Source of the DNA: Pseudomonadota bacterium | GTDB lineage: Bacteria > Pseudomonadota > Alphaproteobacteria > Rickettsiales > UBA1997 | DNA length: 14,610 nt | Reading direction: 5' to 3' | NCBI GenBank assembly: GCA_009921385.1 | Contig: RFXY01000009.1 | Span: 1 to 14,610, forward strand | In this document: one piece after another, positions 7,245 through 14,610 of the stretch | How positions within the stretch are numbered: the first letter of the stretch is position 1 | Layout: the number at the start of each line of letters is the position of its first letter | Translations under genes and position numbers: made by a program | The notes under the pieces: generated by a model | The model's input: the letters and a program-made list of their open reading frames with translations, nothing else | Databases searched by the model: none | What the model was told of the DNA's origin: nothing

Positions 7245-8126
7245 TTAAATTAGATCTTTAATAATTTTCATAATTTCTTGATCAGCCTTTTCTATTTGTT
7301 GCATTGTTTTTAAATGCTGATAAAAACTGGCTAGTTCTGGGTTTTCTGTTCGATTTAGAGCTAAAAATAGTTGCAAAGCTAAATTGTAGTTTTGTTGTTT
7401 TATAGCTAATTCGATTTGGTTTATTTTGTCGTCGATGCTGTTTGCTTGGGCATTTTTTATTTTGCGAAAAACTATAAATTTTGTTATTGTTGCTTTTATT
7501 TTATCAAAAAAATTTGGCTCACTGTTTTGATTTTGCAACAACTGAAAATGTGGGATAATTTTTTGCAATTCAAGCAGTAGTTGATTTTGGTTAACAAAAT
7601 TAGGCAAAGCAGACTTAATGATGTCGATATTGCCTTGCAAATCTGGATTTTCGGTGAGCAATAATTCGATTGCACTGATGTGTTGCAATATATTTTGAGA
7701 AGATGTGCTTTCTGAGTTATTGAAAATTTTTTGATGTAATTCAAAATAACTGATGGCTATTTTTGAAATTTGCTGGCGATTTTGATATTTTATTAATTCT
7801 TGGTTGAGATCGTTGATTTTATTATATAGATCTTGTATTTGCACCTGATTTTTTACCAGTAATTGATAAATAAATTCTGGGCCTTTTTCTTTGATTTCGG
7901 CAAAGTTTAGCTCATCGAGGTTAACATTTTTGTGCTGATCTTCAGAAAGAAAAAATAAATCTTCTTCGAATGCGGTTTTATTTGGTTTTGATTGTTTATT
8001 TTGCAAGAAAAAACTATAGGCAAAATAAGCAAAAACTATCAAAATTATTGCCACCGCAATGTTTTTGAAAAAAGCAATTAAGAGTGCTTTTTTATTGGGC
8101 TTTGTTAATTCGGGCTCTAAAGACAT
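7245..8126 (-). CDS. Mitofilin/HemX-type single-span coiled-coil membrane protein
   Basis: The 293-residue product has a short charged N-terminus, one membrane span (about 22-41), then a long polar helical region rich in Gln, Asn, Lys and Glu with a coiled-coil look (about 90-120), and further helices to the end. Alphaproteobacteria encode such a mitofilin-domain protein between hemD and hemY, and related HemX proteins occupy the same place in gammaproteobacteria. The family shares architecture rather than conserved residues, so the call rests on topology and neighbours. It is shorter than many relatives. ATG 8126 lies 7 bases after the hemD stop; the TAA abuts the hemY-like ATG. The function is probably structural at the inner membrane or cristae-like folds, by analogy with mitochondrial mitofilin. 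Confidence 0.65.
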   Translation of the reverse strand: MSLEPELTKPNKKALLIAFFKNIAVAIILIVFAYFAYSFFLQNKQSKPNKTAFEEDLFFLSEDQHKNVNLDELNFAEIKEKGPEFIYQLLVKNQVQIQDLYNKINDLNQELIKYQNRQQISKIAISYFELHQKIFNNSESTSSQNILQHISAIELLLTENPDLQGNIDIIKSALPNFVNQNQLLLELQKIIPHFQLLQNQNSEPNFFDKIKATITKFIVFRKIKNAQANSIDDKINQIELAIKQQNYNLALQLFLALNRTENPELASFYQHLKTMQQIEKADQEIMKIIKDLI

Positions 8127-8133
8127 ATTATTT

Positions 8134-8817
8134 TTATAATGTAAAAGTTAAAACCCGACAAAAACCATAATTTTTTGCCAAAGTTGCCACTTTTTGACTA
8201 ATGCAGTAAATATTAGTTTGCATCAATTTATCTTGCAAGCGATTGTTTTGCATTTTATGAAAAAAAGCAAGCAAAGAATTGCTAGAAAAAATAAAAATTT
8301 TATCAAAATCATCGGTTGTCAAAAATTGTTGCAAACTATCAGAAAAAAAATCGCTAGAAGTTGTTGTGTAGGCTAAAAAATTGTTTACTTTAATATATTT
8401 TTTTGCCAAAACAGTCGAAAAATCAACAGTAATTTCTGGACCGTGCAAATAAATCAAGTGTTGATCTTTTAATAAACCGCAATGTTGTAAAATTATTTCA
8501 AGCAGTTTTTCTGCCCCAAATTCGGCAGGAGAAAAGACATTTTGATAACCCAAGGCAATAATTTTTTGAGCGGTATTTTTGCCTACAGTGAAAATTTTAA
8601 TATTTTTATTTAAAAATGAATTTTGCAAAGGCAAAAGGGCATTTTGACTAGACACAATAATGCCATCAATATTTTTTTGCTGATGCAATAAAAAATTTTC
8701 TATGGCAAGTGTGTTGATTTTGCTGATCTTTAACAAAGGTTCGTAAAAAACTAAATCTTGAGCTAAAAATGGTGGTGGATCAACTAAATTGGTGCTGGTA
8801 ATTAAAATTTTTGCCAT
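8134..8817 (-). CDS. hemD: Uroporphyrinogen-III synthase
   Basis: HemD closes and rearranges hydroxymethylbilane to uroporphyrinogen III, the first macrocycle of haem synthesis. The family is highly divergent. At 227 residues this protein has normal length and the family landmarks: an N-terminal ILITST start, DGIIVSSQNAL (about 54-64), the KIFTVGKNTAQKI and EFGAEKLLE stretches, a HGPEI motif, and the paired FIFSSNSLLAFF helix-cap region in the second lobe. The adjoining mitofilin-type and hemY-like genes support it. hemC, which usually precedes hemD, is not in the window; hemD is instead 10 bases downstream of mrdA. The start is ATG 8817. Confidence 0.88.
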   Translation of the reverse strand: MAKILITSTNLVDPPPFLAQDLVFYEPLLKISKINTLAIENFLLHQQKNIDGIIVSSQNALLPLQNSFLNKNIKIFTVGKNTAQKIIALGYQNVFSPAEFGAEKLLEIILQHCGLLKDQHLIYLHGPEITVDFSTVLAKKYIKVNNFLAYTTTSSDFFSDSLQQFLTTDDFDKIFIFSSNSLLAFFHKMQNNRLQDKLMQTNIYCISQKVATLAKNYGFCRVLTFTL

Positions 8818-8827
8818 TAATTGTTAT

Positions 8828-10675
8828 TTATACTTTTTCAATATCTTTGGTAGCATTAATTCCTTGCACTTCCATCATGATGTCTTTGGCAATTGGGGCC
8901 GCCGCCATTGAGCCACTTTTGCCATGCTCAACCACCACCGAAACCGCATATTTTGGGTCGTGCACTGGGGCATAGCCCACAAAAATAGCATGATTGGCAT
9001 AGGTAATTGCTTCTTCTTTAGTCATTTCTTTTTCTCTTTTAGAAATTACTTGCGAAGTGCCAGTTTTGCCAGCCATTTCAAAACCCGCCAGATCTATTCT
9101 TTTGCCATAGGCCGTGCCACCTGGTTGATTCATCACTTTTCTCATACCTTCTTGCACAATTTTTAGATGTTGTTTATTGATTAAAGGCTGATTTTGCAAA
9201 GCATCGAATTGTTTAAAAATATTATTATTTCTAATTAAATAAGGCTTAATCGGAATGCCACCATTCGCCAACCTAGCAGTAATCACCGCCATTTGCAGTG
9301 GGCTAGCCAAAACATTGCCCTGCCCTATGGAGGTGTTTAAAGTGTCGCCCTTCATCCAAGGTTGTTTAAAAACCTTTTGCTTCCATTCTTCTGTTGGCAC
9401 CAAGCCAGATTTTACCCCGCTTAAACTAATATCAAATTTTTCGGCATAACCAAAATTTTTTGCCATAGCGACAATTTTTTCGTAACCAATTTGACTGGCG
9501 ATAGTAAAAAAATAGGTATTGCAAGAATGCATAATGGCATCAATCAAATTAAGAGAGCCGTGCCCTTCTTCTTTCCAGCAGTGAAAAGTTCTTTTGCCTA
9601 ATTGATAAGAACCGTTGCAAAAAACATGATTATTAGGGTTGTAGCCGTTTTCAAGAGCGGCCAAAGCAACCATTAGTTTAAAAGTTGAACCTGGAGCATA
9701 AAGAGCTGAAATTGGCTTGTTGTTGAGGGGTTTTTTAGGATCAGAAGTGAGCTGTTGCCAATATTCTTTTGAAACTCCTTCAACAAAATTGTTGGGATCA
9801 AACGAAGGAGAAGAAGCATAGGCCAAAATTTCGCCTGTTTTTACATCGATAACCACTACCGAAGCAGTGTCGTTTTTGATTCGTTCGGTTACAAATTTTT
9901 GCAAACCAAAATTAATGGTAAGATTAATTCTTGAACCTTCGACATATTGCTTGTAATCTAGGGTGCGAAGCGGAACTTCGTGCACATTAACCTCAACATA
10001 TTTAATGCCATATGTTCCTCTTAATGCAAAATCAAAAGTTTTTTCAATGCCAAAAGAGCCGATGCGAAAATCGGGGTGCATAAATAGATTTTTATTATTT
10101 TCGGCACCAAGATTGTCGGTTGGCAATTTTTCGATTTGTTTTTCGGAAGGTAAAGAAACATAACCCAAGAAATGAGCGGTTTCGTAAGGGTAAGGATATT
10201 TTCTGATAATGCCACTTTCAATCGAAATGGCAGGCAATAAATGAGCATTGCTTTCTATTTTTGCCAGATCATCCCAGTTTAAATTATCGATGAGAGATAT
10301 GATATTTTTTCTTTTACCGGCTTTAATTTTATTGTGAAAAACTTGTTTTTGTTGCAAGGTAAGATCGAGTATTTCTGCTAGTTTGTCGATAGTTTGATTG
10401 AGATTGTGTTTTTTACCTAAATAGACCAATAAACGAAAATTACTTTCGTTTTTGGTGAGTGGCAAGCCATAACGATCAAAAATAATGCCTCTTGGAGAGG
10501 GATTAATTAAAGCTCTAATGCGGTTGCTATCGGCTTGAATGCTATATTGGTTGTGTTTCCAGATTTGCAAATAACCTAGTCTTAGCAATAAAAAAGAAGT
10601 AAGCACAGATTGACCTATTCCTAAAATAAATACTCGGCGATTAAATATTTTGTTTTTTCTAATATCTCTTAGCAT
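8828..10675 (-). CDS. mrdA: Penicillin-binding protein 2, elongation transpeptidase
   Basis: PBP2 crosslinks lateral-wall peptidoglycan with RodA and the Mre elongation complex. The 615-residue protein has a membrane anchor (about 14-34), the PBP-dimer domain with RGIIFDRYG (62-70), then the transpeptidase domain with the active-site STFK at 330-333 (Ser330 nucleophile), SCN at 384-386 and KTGT at 537-540, so all catalytic motifs are intact. SIGQGNVLASPLQMA (449-463) is typical of the subclass. The C-terminus includes NHAIFVGYAPVHDPKYAVSVVVEHG. It starts 6 bases after mreD. rodA, which often follows mrdA, is replaced here by hemD. The presence of PBP2 implies the organism keeps a crosslinked wall in at least some stages. 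Confidence 0.97.
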   Translation of the reverse strand: MLRDIRKNKIFNRRVFILGIGQSVLTSFLLLRLGYLQIWKHNQYSIQADSNRIRALINPSPRGIIFDRYGLPLTKNESNFRLLVYLGKKHNLNQTIDKLAEILDLTLQQKQVFHNKIKAGKRKNIISLIDNLNWDDLAKIESNAHLLPAISIESGIIRKYPYPYETAHFLGYVSLPSEKQIEKLPTDNLGAENNKNLFMHPDFRIGSFGIEKTFDFALRGTYGIKYVEVNVHEVPLRTLDYKQYVEGSRINLTINFGLQKFVTERIKNDTASVVVIDVKTGEILAYASSPSFDPNNFVEGVSKEYWQQLTSDPKKPLNNKPISALYAPGSTFKLMVALAALENGYNPNNHVFCNGSYQLGKRTFHCWKEEGHGSLNLIDAIMHSCNTYFFTIASQIGYEKIVAMAKNFGYAEKFDISLSGVKSGLVPTEEWKQKVFKQPWMKGDTLNTSIGQGNVLASPLQMAVITARLANGGIPIKPYLIRNNNIFKQFDALQNQPLINKQHLKIVQEGMRKVMNQPGGTAYGKRIDLAGFEMAGKTGTSQVISKREKEMTKEEAITYANHAIFVGYAPVHDPKYAVSVVVEHGKSGSMAAAPIAKDIMMEVQGINATKDIEKV

Positions 10676-10681
10676 AAATTT

Positions 10682-11176
10682 TTATTGCTGAATTTTATCA
10701 AGGAAAAAATCAAAAAATTTATGCACAAAAGCATAGGCTATCATTGAAATTACGGTTTGGATAAGAATTGGTTTAATTGCTAAAAAACTACCGTTTAACA
10801 AAGAAATCATCAGCCATTTAAGCAATAAAAATAAAAAGCAAAAAAAGGCAAATTGTTGCCAAATTTGCCTAAAATTTTCTTTCAACAAAACACGATTATT
10901 GATAGTAAAAAAAATTTTTACTATAATAATGTAGCAAAAAGAAGTAACTCCTAAGTTGATATTGTTAATAGAATCGTGCCAAATGCCTACAAAAAAAATA
11001 AAAGGAAAACTAAAAATATTGCGAAAAACCGCAAAATAAAAAATTGCCATCACTTCAAGTAACGGAAAAAAATAATTAAAACCAGCGATTTTTATGTTGT
11101 TAACATTGATAATGCTAAGAAAAATAACCAAGAGATAAATATAGATATTTTGCCAAACCGATTTAGATTCTGTCAT
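10682..11176 (-). CDS. mreD: Rod shape-determining membrane protein MreD
   Basis: MreD is an integral inner-membrane component of the elongasome that partners MreC, RodA and PBP2. The 164-residue product consists almost wholly of five hydrophobic spans with short loops and has the family's usual size. Sequence similarity between MreD proteins is low, and the call rests on topology, on FPFIFFVGIWHDSINN-like second-loop motif, and on its place directly before mrdA. It heads the eight-gene run; mreB and mreC, normally just upstream, are missing here. A good sigma70-like promoter lies 36-64 bases upstream of its ATG. Confidence 0.85.
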   Translation of the reverse strand: MTESKSVWQNIYIYLLVIFLSIINVNNIKIAGFNYFFPLLEVMAIFYFAVFRNIFSFPFIFFVGIWHDSINNINLGVTSFCYIIIVKIFFTINNRVLLKENFRQIWQQFAFFCFLFLLLKWLMISLLNGSFLAIKPILIQTVISMIAYAFVHKFFDFFLDKIQQ

Positions 11177-11211
11177 AACAAGTCATAAGAAGAATTAATT
11201 TAAAAACAAAA

Positions 11212-11240
11212 ATTTTAAATCTTAAAATTGATTTTTTCAA
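11212..11240 (-). promoter_or_regulatory. Sigma70-like promoter for the mreD-trmD operon
   Basis: Read on the minus strand, TTGAAA (11240-11235; 5 of 6 to TTGACA) is followed after exactly 17 bases by TAAAAT (11217-11212; 5 of 6 to TATAAT). Predicted initiation near 11205 gives a leader of about 30 bases to the mreD ATG. It is the best-scoring promoter-like pair I could find in the window, although the AT-rich background raises the false-positive rate. Confidence 0.45.
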
Positions 11241-11248
11241 TAATTTTA

Positions 11249-11277
11249 TTGTTATTTTAACTAATTAGCTATAAAAT
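11249..11277 (+). promoter_or_regulatory. Possible sigma70 promoter for ftsY, upstream of the MITE
   Basis: TTGTTA at 11249-11254 (4 of 6) and TAAAAT at 11272-11277 (5 of 6) are spaced by 17 bases. If used, the transcript would start near 11284 and carry the whole palindromic element (11300-11353) in the ftsY leader. An alternative within the element, TTGAAA at 11334-11339 with TAAAAT at 11355-11360, has only 15-bp spacing. Confidence 0.3.
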
Positions 11278-11294
11278 TTATCTTTAATCAATAC

Positions 11295-11358
11295 TTAAAG
11301 GCACTGTTGAATTCCAAATTTGTTTTAATTTATTTGAAATGCAACACAGTGCCTTAAA
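11295..11358. mobile_element. MITE-like palindromic element with 5-bp flanking repeat
   Basis: A 54-bp imperfect palindrome (11300-11353) starts GGCACTGTTG and ends CAACACAGTGCC, so both ends read GGCACTGT inwards, and the inverted similarity continues inwards through TTCCAAAT/ATTTGAAA with small gaps. Identical TTAAA pentamers flank it (11295-11299 and 11354-11358), as a target-site duplication would. The end resembles the GGCACTGTTG-type termini I recall for some IS families (IS6, IS903-like); no transposase lies in the window, so the parent family is unresolved. It lies between mreD and ftsY and could form a long hairpin in an ftsY leader. One end recurs at 3621-3634. Confidence 0.6.
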
Positions 11359-11375
11359 ATTATGCTACTCTTATT

Positions 11376-12314
11376 ATGTCATTCTTAAATATTTTTGCCA
11401 AATCAAAAATTGGCGATCAATTAAAAAATAGTTCACAAAAAATTTCTAGTTTTGTTAGTCAAATTTTTACCCATAAAAAACTAGATCACGAAACCCTACA
11501 AGAGCTAGAAGACACTCTAATTATCAACGATTTGGGCACAGAAGTTGCCAAAAAAATTGTGCAACAATTAAAATCACAAAAATTCGAAAAAAATCTCACC
11601 ACTAACGAAATCAAAATTTTTCTCGCTTCAGAAATAGAAAATATTTTGCTAAAATGTCAAAAACCACTTCCCATCAACGATAGCCAGTCAACCCAAGTGC
11701 TGGTTTTTAATGGCATAAACGGTGCTGGCAAAACCACCACCATCGGCAAAATTGCCTACAACCTTAAACAACAAGGCAAATCGGTGTTAATCGCCGCCTG
11801 CGACACTTTTCGAGCTGCGGCCACTTCGCAACTTTCTGCTTGGGCAAGTAAAGCTAATTGCCAACTGGTTTTGCCACTTAAAGACCAAGAAGATCCCGCT
11901 TCGGTAGCTTATCGTGCCTTAGATTTGGCTCAGCAACAAAAAATCGATGTTTTGTTAATTGATACCGCAGGCAGATTGCATAACAAACAAAATTTAATGG
12001 ATGAGCTAAAAAAAATCAACAATGTCTTAAAAAAGCTAGATCCATCGGCACCGCACTGCAATTTGTTGATTATCGATGCCACCAGCGGTCAAAATGCCAA
12101 AAACCAAACCGAAACTTTCAATAAAATTATTGGCATTGATGGTTTAATCATCACCAAACTCGATGGCACTTCGAAGGGCGGTATTGCAGTTGCTTTAGCA
12201 CATGATTTTGCCAAGCCAATTTTTGCCATTGGTGTGGGCGAAAAAATTACCGATCTGCAAGAATTTAATGCCAAATCTTTCACTTATGCTTTGCTTGATA
12301 TCGAAAATAGCTAA
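11376..12314 (+). CDS. ftsY: Signal recognition particle receptor FtsY
   Basis: FtsY is the SRP receptor GTPase that docks ribosome-nascent chain complexes at the inner membrane for SecYEG. The 312-residue protein has an N domain (about 1-95) and a G domain with P-loop NGINGAGKTTT (112-122), AACDTFRAAA (140-149), DTAGR (196-200) and TKLDGTSKGG (260-269). Like other alphaproteobacterial forms it lacks the long acidic A domain of E. coli FtsY, leaving a short basic N-terminal region that may bind lipid. The start is ATG 11376. The palindromic element ends 23 bases upstream of it, and no Shine-Dalgarno is visible. The downstream yejA-like start overlaps its last 29 bases. Confidence 0.97.
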   Translation: MSFLNIFAKSKIGDQLKNSSQKISSFVSQIFTHKKLDHETLQELEDTLIINDLGTEVAKKIVQQLKSQKFEKNLTTNEIKIFLASEIENILLKCQKPLPINDSQSTQVLVFNGINGAGKTTTIGKIAYNLKQQGKSVLIAACDTFRAAATSQLSAWASKANCQLVLPLKDQEDPASVAYRALDLAQQQKIDVLLIDTAGRLHNKQNLMDELKKINNVLKKLDPSAPHCNLLIIDATSGQNAKNQTETFNKIIGIDGLIITKLDGTSKGGIAVALAHDFAKPIFAIGVGEKITDLQEFNAKSFTYALLDIENS

Positions 12315-13989
12315 ACTCGGCATATTTTTTTTACTAATATTTGCCAGCAAAAGTTATTGTGCCGACTTTTCTTATGTGTTAAGCTTGTTTGAAAAACCCA
12401 AATATCCTGCCAATTTTTCACACTTCGACTATGTCAACCCCACCGCCAAACAGGGCGGAACAATTAGGTTTGCCAGCGAAGGAGGTTTTAATTCTCTTAA
12501 TCCCTTTTTGCTAAAAGGCACTTCTGCCGAAGGTTTATCTTATCTCTACGACACTCTCACCGAAGCTAGCGAAGACGAACTAGGAGTTCGTTATGGTCTG
12601 GTTGCCAAAGAAATGAAATTAGAGCCCAACAGCCTCGAATTCAAACTCAACAAAAAAGCCTACTTTCACGATCAGCAACCAATTACCGCCGACGATGTTT
12701 TGTTTACTTTTCAAACCCTCCTAACACACGGTCACCCTGTCTATCAAATGCAATTAAAACAAATAAAAAATGTTAACATCATCAATAAACATCACATTAA
12801 GTTCGAATTTCAAGCCAATCATCATCGCGATTTAGCTTTGTTTGTGGCATCTTTGCCAGTGTTGCCTAAACATTATTATCAACAGCACGATTTTTCACAA
12901 ACCACTTTACAGCCACCCGTTGGCTCTGGCCCCTATAAAATTAAAGAAATCAAGCCAAATTACCATATTATTTACGAAAAAAACAAAAATTATTGGGCAA
13001 AAAATCTGCCCGTCAATAAAGGCAAATACAATTTTGATGTTATTTGGTTTGATTATTATCGAGACAACAATGTGTTAATTGAGGCTTTTAAAGCCCAAAA
13101 ATATGATTTTCGCCAAGAAAACATTGCCAGAAACTGGGCTAAAGCCTACAATTTTCAAGAAAACAGCAATAATATCATCAAAACCGAAATCACCCACTCT
13201 TTGCCTGCCCCAATGCAAGCTTTTGTGTTTAATTTAAGAAAGCCCAAATTTCAAAATATCGCCTTGCGAAAAGCCCTCAATTATGCTTTTGATTTTTTGT
13301 GGCTACAACAACATATTTTTTATGGTTCCTACCAAAAAACCACTAGTTTTTTTGCTAATTCTAATTTTGGTTATCAAAACTTTTTTTTACCAACTGGCAG
13401 TAAAGACGGCTTTAACAGGCAAAACCTTTTATTAGCTCAGCAAATTTTAGAAAATGCCGGCTATAAAGTTGTGGATAATCAATTATTTGACCAAAATCAA
13501 CAACCAGTAAGCATCGAATTTTTAATCGACAGCAAGGCTTTTGAAATGGTGGTGGCTTCTTTTGCCCACAATTTAAAAAAACTCGGCATTCAAACTAAAA
13601 TTAAATTTGCCGAAGAAAATCAATATCAACAAATGTTAAATAATTTTAATTTTGATATCGTGGTTGGAGTTTTTCCACAAAGCACACTACCTGGTGCCGA
13701 ACTTTATAGCTATTTTCACTCTTCACAAAGCAACATAAAAGGTGGCAGAAATTTATTGGGCTTGCAAGACAAAAAAATAGATAATTTGGTCGAAAAAATC
13801 GCCGTTGCAACCAACAAAAATCACATACAGCAACTTTGTCAACAACTCGATAAATATTTGCTTGAAAATTATTTTGTCGTTCCGCATTGGCATAACAACA
13901 CTTATCGCATTTTATATCGCAACATTTTTGCTATGCCAAAAAACAAACCCAAATATTCTCTTGGCCTCGACACCTGGTCGATGATTTAA
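12286..13989 (+). CDS. YejA-type peptide-binding protein of an ABC importer
   Basis: This secreted periplasmic solute-binding protein (family SBP_bac_5, 567 residues) delivers peptides or microcin-C-like substrates to an inner-membrane ABC transporter. An N-terminal signal peptide (residues 1-26, hydrophobic core LGIFFLLIFA, cut near YCA/DFS) precedes the YejA landmark KPKYPANFSHFDYVNP and GGFNSLNPFLLKGT. The C-terminus WHNNTYRILYRNIFAMP with GLDTW is also YejA-like. The ATG at 12286 overlaps ftsY by 29 bases; a TTG at 12295 also gives a full signal peptide, whereas starts further upstream add a sequence with no signal character. yejB, yejE and yejF are not in the window, so this looks like an orphan binding protein or the permease genes lie elsewhere. 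Confidence 0.88.
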   Translation: MLCLISKIAKLGIFFLLIFASKSYCADFSYVLSLFEKPKYPANFSHFDYVNPTAKQGGTIRFASEGGFNSLNPFLLKGTSAEGLSYLYDTLTEASEDELGVRYGLVAKEMKLEPNSLEFKLNKKAYFHDQQPITADDVLFTFQTLLTHGHPVYQMQLKQIKNVNIINKHHIKFEFQANHHRDLALFVASLPVLPKHYYQQHDFSQTTLQPPVGSGPYKIKEIKPNYHIIYEKNKNYWAKNLPVNKGKYNFDVIWFDYYRDNNVLIEAFKAQKYDFRQENIARNWAKAYNFQENSNNIIKTEITHSLPAPMQAFVFNLRKPKFQNIALRKALNYAFDFLWLQQHIFYGSYQKTTSFFANSNFGYQNFFLPTGSKDGFNRQNLLLAQQILENAGYKVVDNQLFDQNQQPVSIEFLIDSKAFEMVVASFAHNLKKLGIQTKIKFAEENQYQQMLNNFNFDIVVGVFPQSTLPGAELYSYFHSSQSNIKGGRNLLGLQDKKIDNLVEKIAVATNKNHIQQLCQQLDKYLLENYFVVPHWHNNTYRILYRNIFAMPKNKPKYSLGLDTWSMI

Positions 13990-14609
13990 AAAGTTAGAAA
14001 TGCCAGACTACAACAACAAGAAGTAGAGGAGCCATCAATAATACTGATGGAATTATTAGGGGCTTGATCTTTTACAAAAGATTTTATTAATTTGCGAAAT
14101 CGGTCATCATCAAGTGCTAAATTTGCTACTACTGCTTGATGCAAAAATTCTATCACTGATTGATTTCCATATCGAAATAATATTTTATAAGATTCTTTTT
14201 CAATAAGTTGCATATCATCTGTTGTAAAAACATCTCTGTTGCAACAAATAAAAACTTCACCATTTAAATATTTATAAACCTCTTCTTCACTTTTGCCTGC
14301 CATTTTTTCTAATTCATCACAGATTGCAAATATTCTTTTTATATTCTCTTGTTTTTCAACAATTGGAATAATTTTTTTAGATAGTATTTCTTTAATATCT
14401 TTCTTTAAAAGAAAACTTGCTCCATTTTTATTTCCTTCTTCTTCAATATACCCAGTACCAAAATTAGAATATCGTAGATCTCTAGGTTTTCGATTTTGTA
14501 TTTCTTGCAAATCATTACAACTATCTTTTAATTCTTGTAAATTTTCAAGTTCTAAACCAAGAAAAAAATCTACAACTTCTTTTAAAACTCCTCCATCGAC
14601 ATTTTGCAT
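13986..14609 (-). CDS. Protein of unknown function, possibly 5'-truncated by window edge
   Basis: I do not recognise this 207-residue product. It is soluble, acidic-to-mixed, mainly helical by composition (EKQENIKRIFAICDELEKMAGKSEEEVYKYL), has no signal peptide or membrane span, and carries an unusual C-terminal tail with three adjacent cysteines (198-200) before hydrophobic SLAFLTF. The apparent ATG at 14609 is one base from the window end, so the frame may extend further and this could be only the C-terminal part. It converges on yejA and overlaps its stop by 4 bases. A host-directed or cell-surface role is conceivable in an intracellular bacterium but nothing here shows it. Confidence 0.55.
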   Translation of the reverse strand: MQNVDGGVLKEVVDFFLGLELENLQELKDSCNDLQEIQNRKPRDLRYSNFGTGYIEEEGNKNGASFLLKKDIKEILSKKIIPIVEKQENIKRIFAICDELEKMAGKSEEEVYKYLNGEVFICCNRDVFTTDDMQLIEKESYKILFRYGNQSVIEFLHQAVVANLALDDDRFRKLIKSFVKDQAPNNSISIIDGSSTSCCCSLAFLTF

Positions 14610-14610
14610 A

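Noticed and set aside
8194..8376. Plus-strand open frame opposite hemD
   Set aside because: No conserved motif and antisense to a supported gene.
12202..12285. Earlier start for the yejA-like gene, deep inside ftsY
   Set aside because: The start would be ATT or similar, overlap ftsY by 113 bases, and put 28 residues with no signal character before a good signal peptide.

Overview
The window looks like chromosome of an AT-rich, host-associated alphaproteobacterium, plausibly Rickettsiales or Holosporales-like. The clues are the low GC of the coding sequence, the alphaproteobacterial pairing of hemD with a mitofilin-domain protein and hemY, a YejA-type peptide-binding protein, and compact gene packing. 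This lineage call is inference from gene content and composition; no rRNA or tRNA gene was seen.

Layout. Positions 1-286 hold no recognisable gene. They hold a GC-rich repeat island with hairpins (about 24-209; I count 108 G+C in 190 bases from 21 to 210, about 57%), then four head-to-tail copies of an 18-bp unit (231-300) that run into the end of the first gene. On the minus strand come gap (GAPDH with NADP-type coenzyme residues) and, 2 bases later, a KimA-like APC-superfamily potassium importer. A small plus-strand membrane protein (3364-3624) lies between gap and the next block.

From 11176 down to 3650, eight minus-strand genes are separated by 0-29 bases and probably form one operon: mreD, mrdA (PBP2), hemD, a mitofilin-domain membrane protein, hemY-like, dapD, a ThiF/MoeB-type E1-like enzyme and trmD. 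Together they serve cell elongation, haem synthesis, lysine/diaminopimelate synthesis and tRNA modification. A sigma70-like promoter lies just upstream of mreD. Divergent from it, ftsY and an overlapping yejA-like peptide-binding protein run on the plus strand. The mreD-ftsY intergenic region carries a 54-bp palindromic MITE-like element flanked by a 5-bp direct repeat, and a solo copy of one of its ends sits at 3621-3634. A minus-strand gene of unknown function, possibly cut by the window edge, ends the window and overlaps the tail of yejA by 4 bases.

The gene functions fit together as a reduced but cell-wall-competent intracellular lifestyle: diaminopimelate made through DapD can feed the peptidoglycan crosslinked by PBP2 under the MreD elongation system, FtsY targets membrane proteins, and KimA-like and YejA-like proteins handle potassium and peptides. 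The NADP-type GAPDH suggests an anabolic (gluconeogenic) rather than glycolytic flux. I found no complete transposase, CRISPR array or obvious multi-gene defence system.
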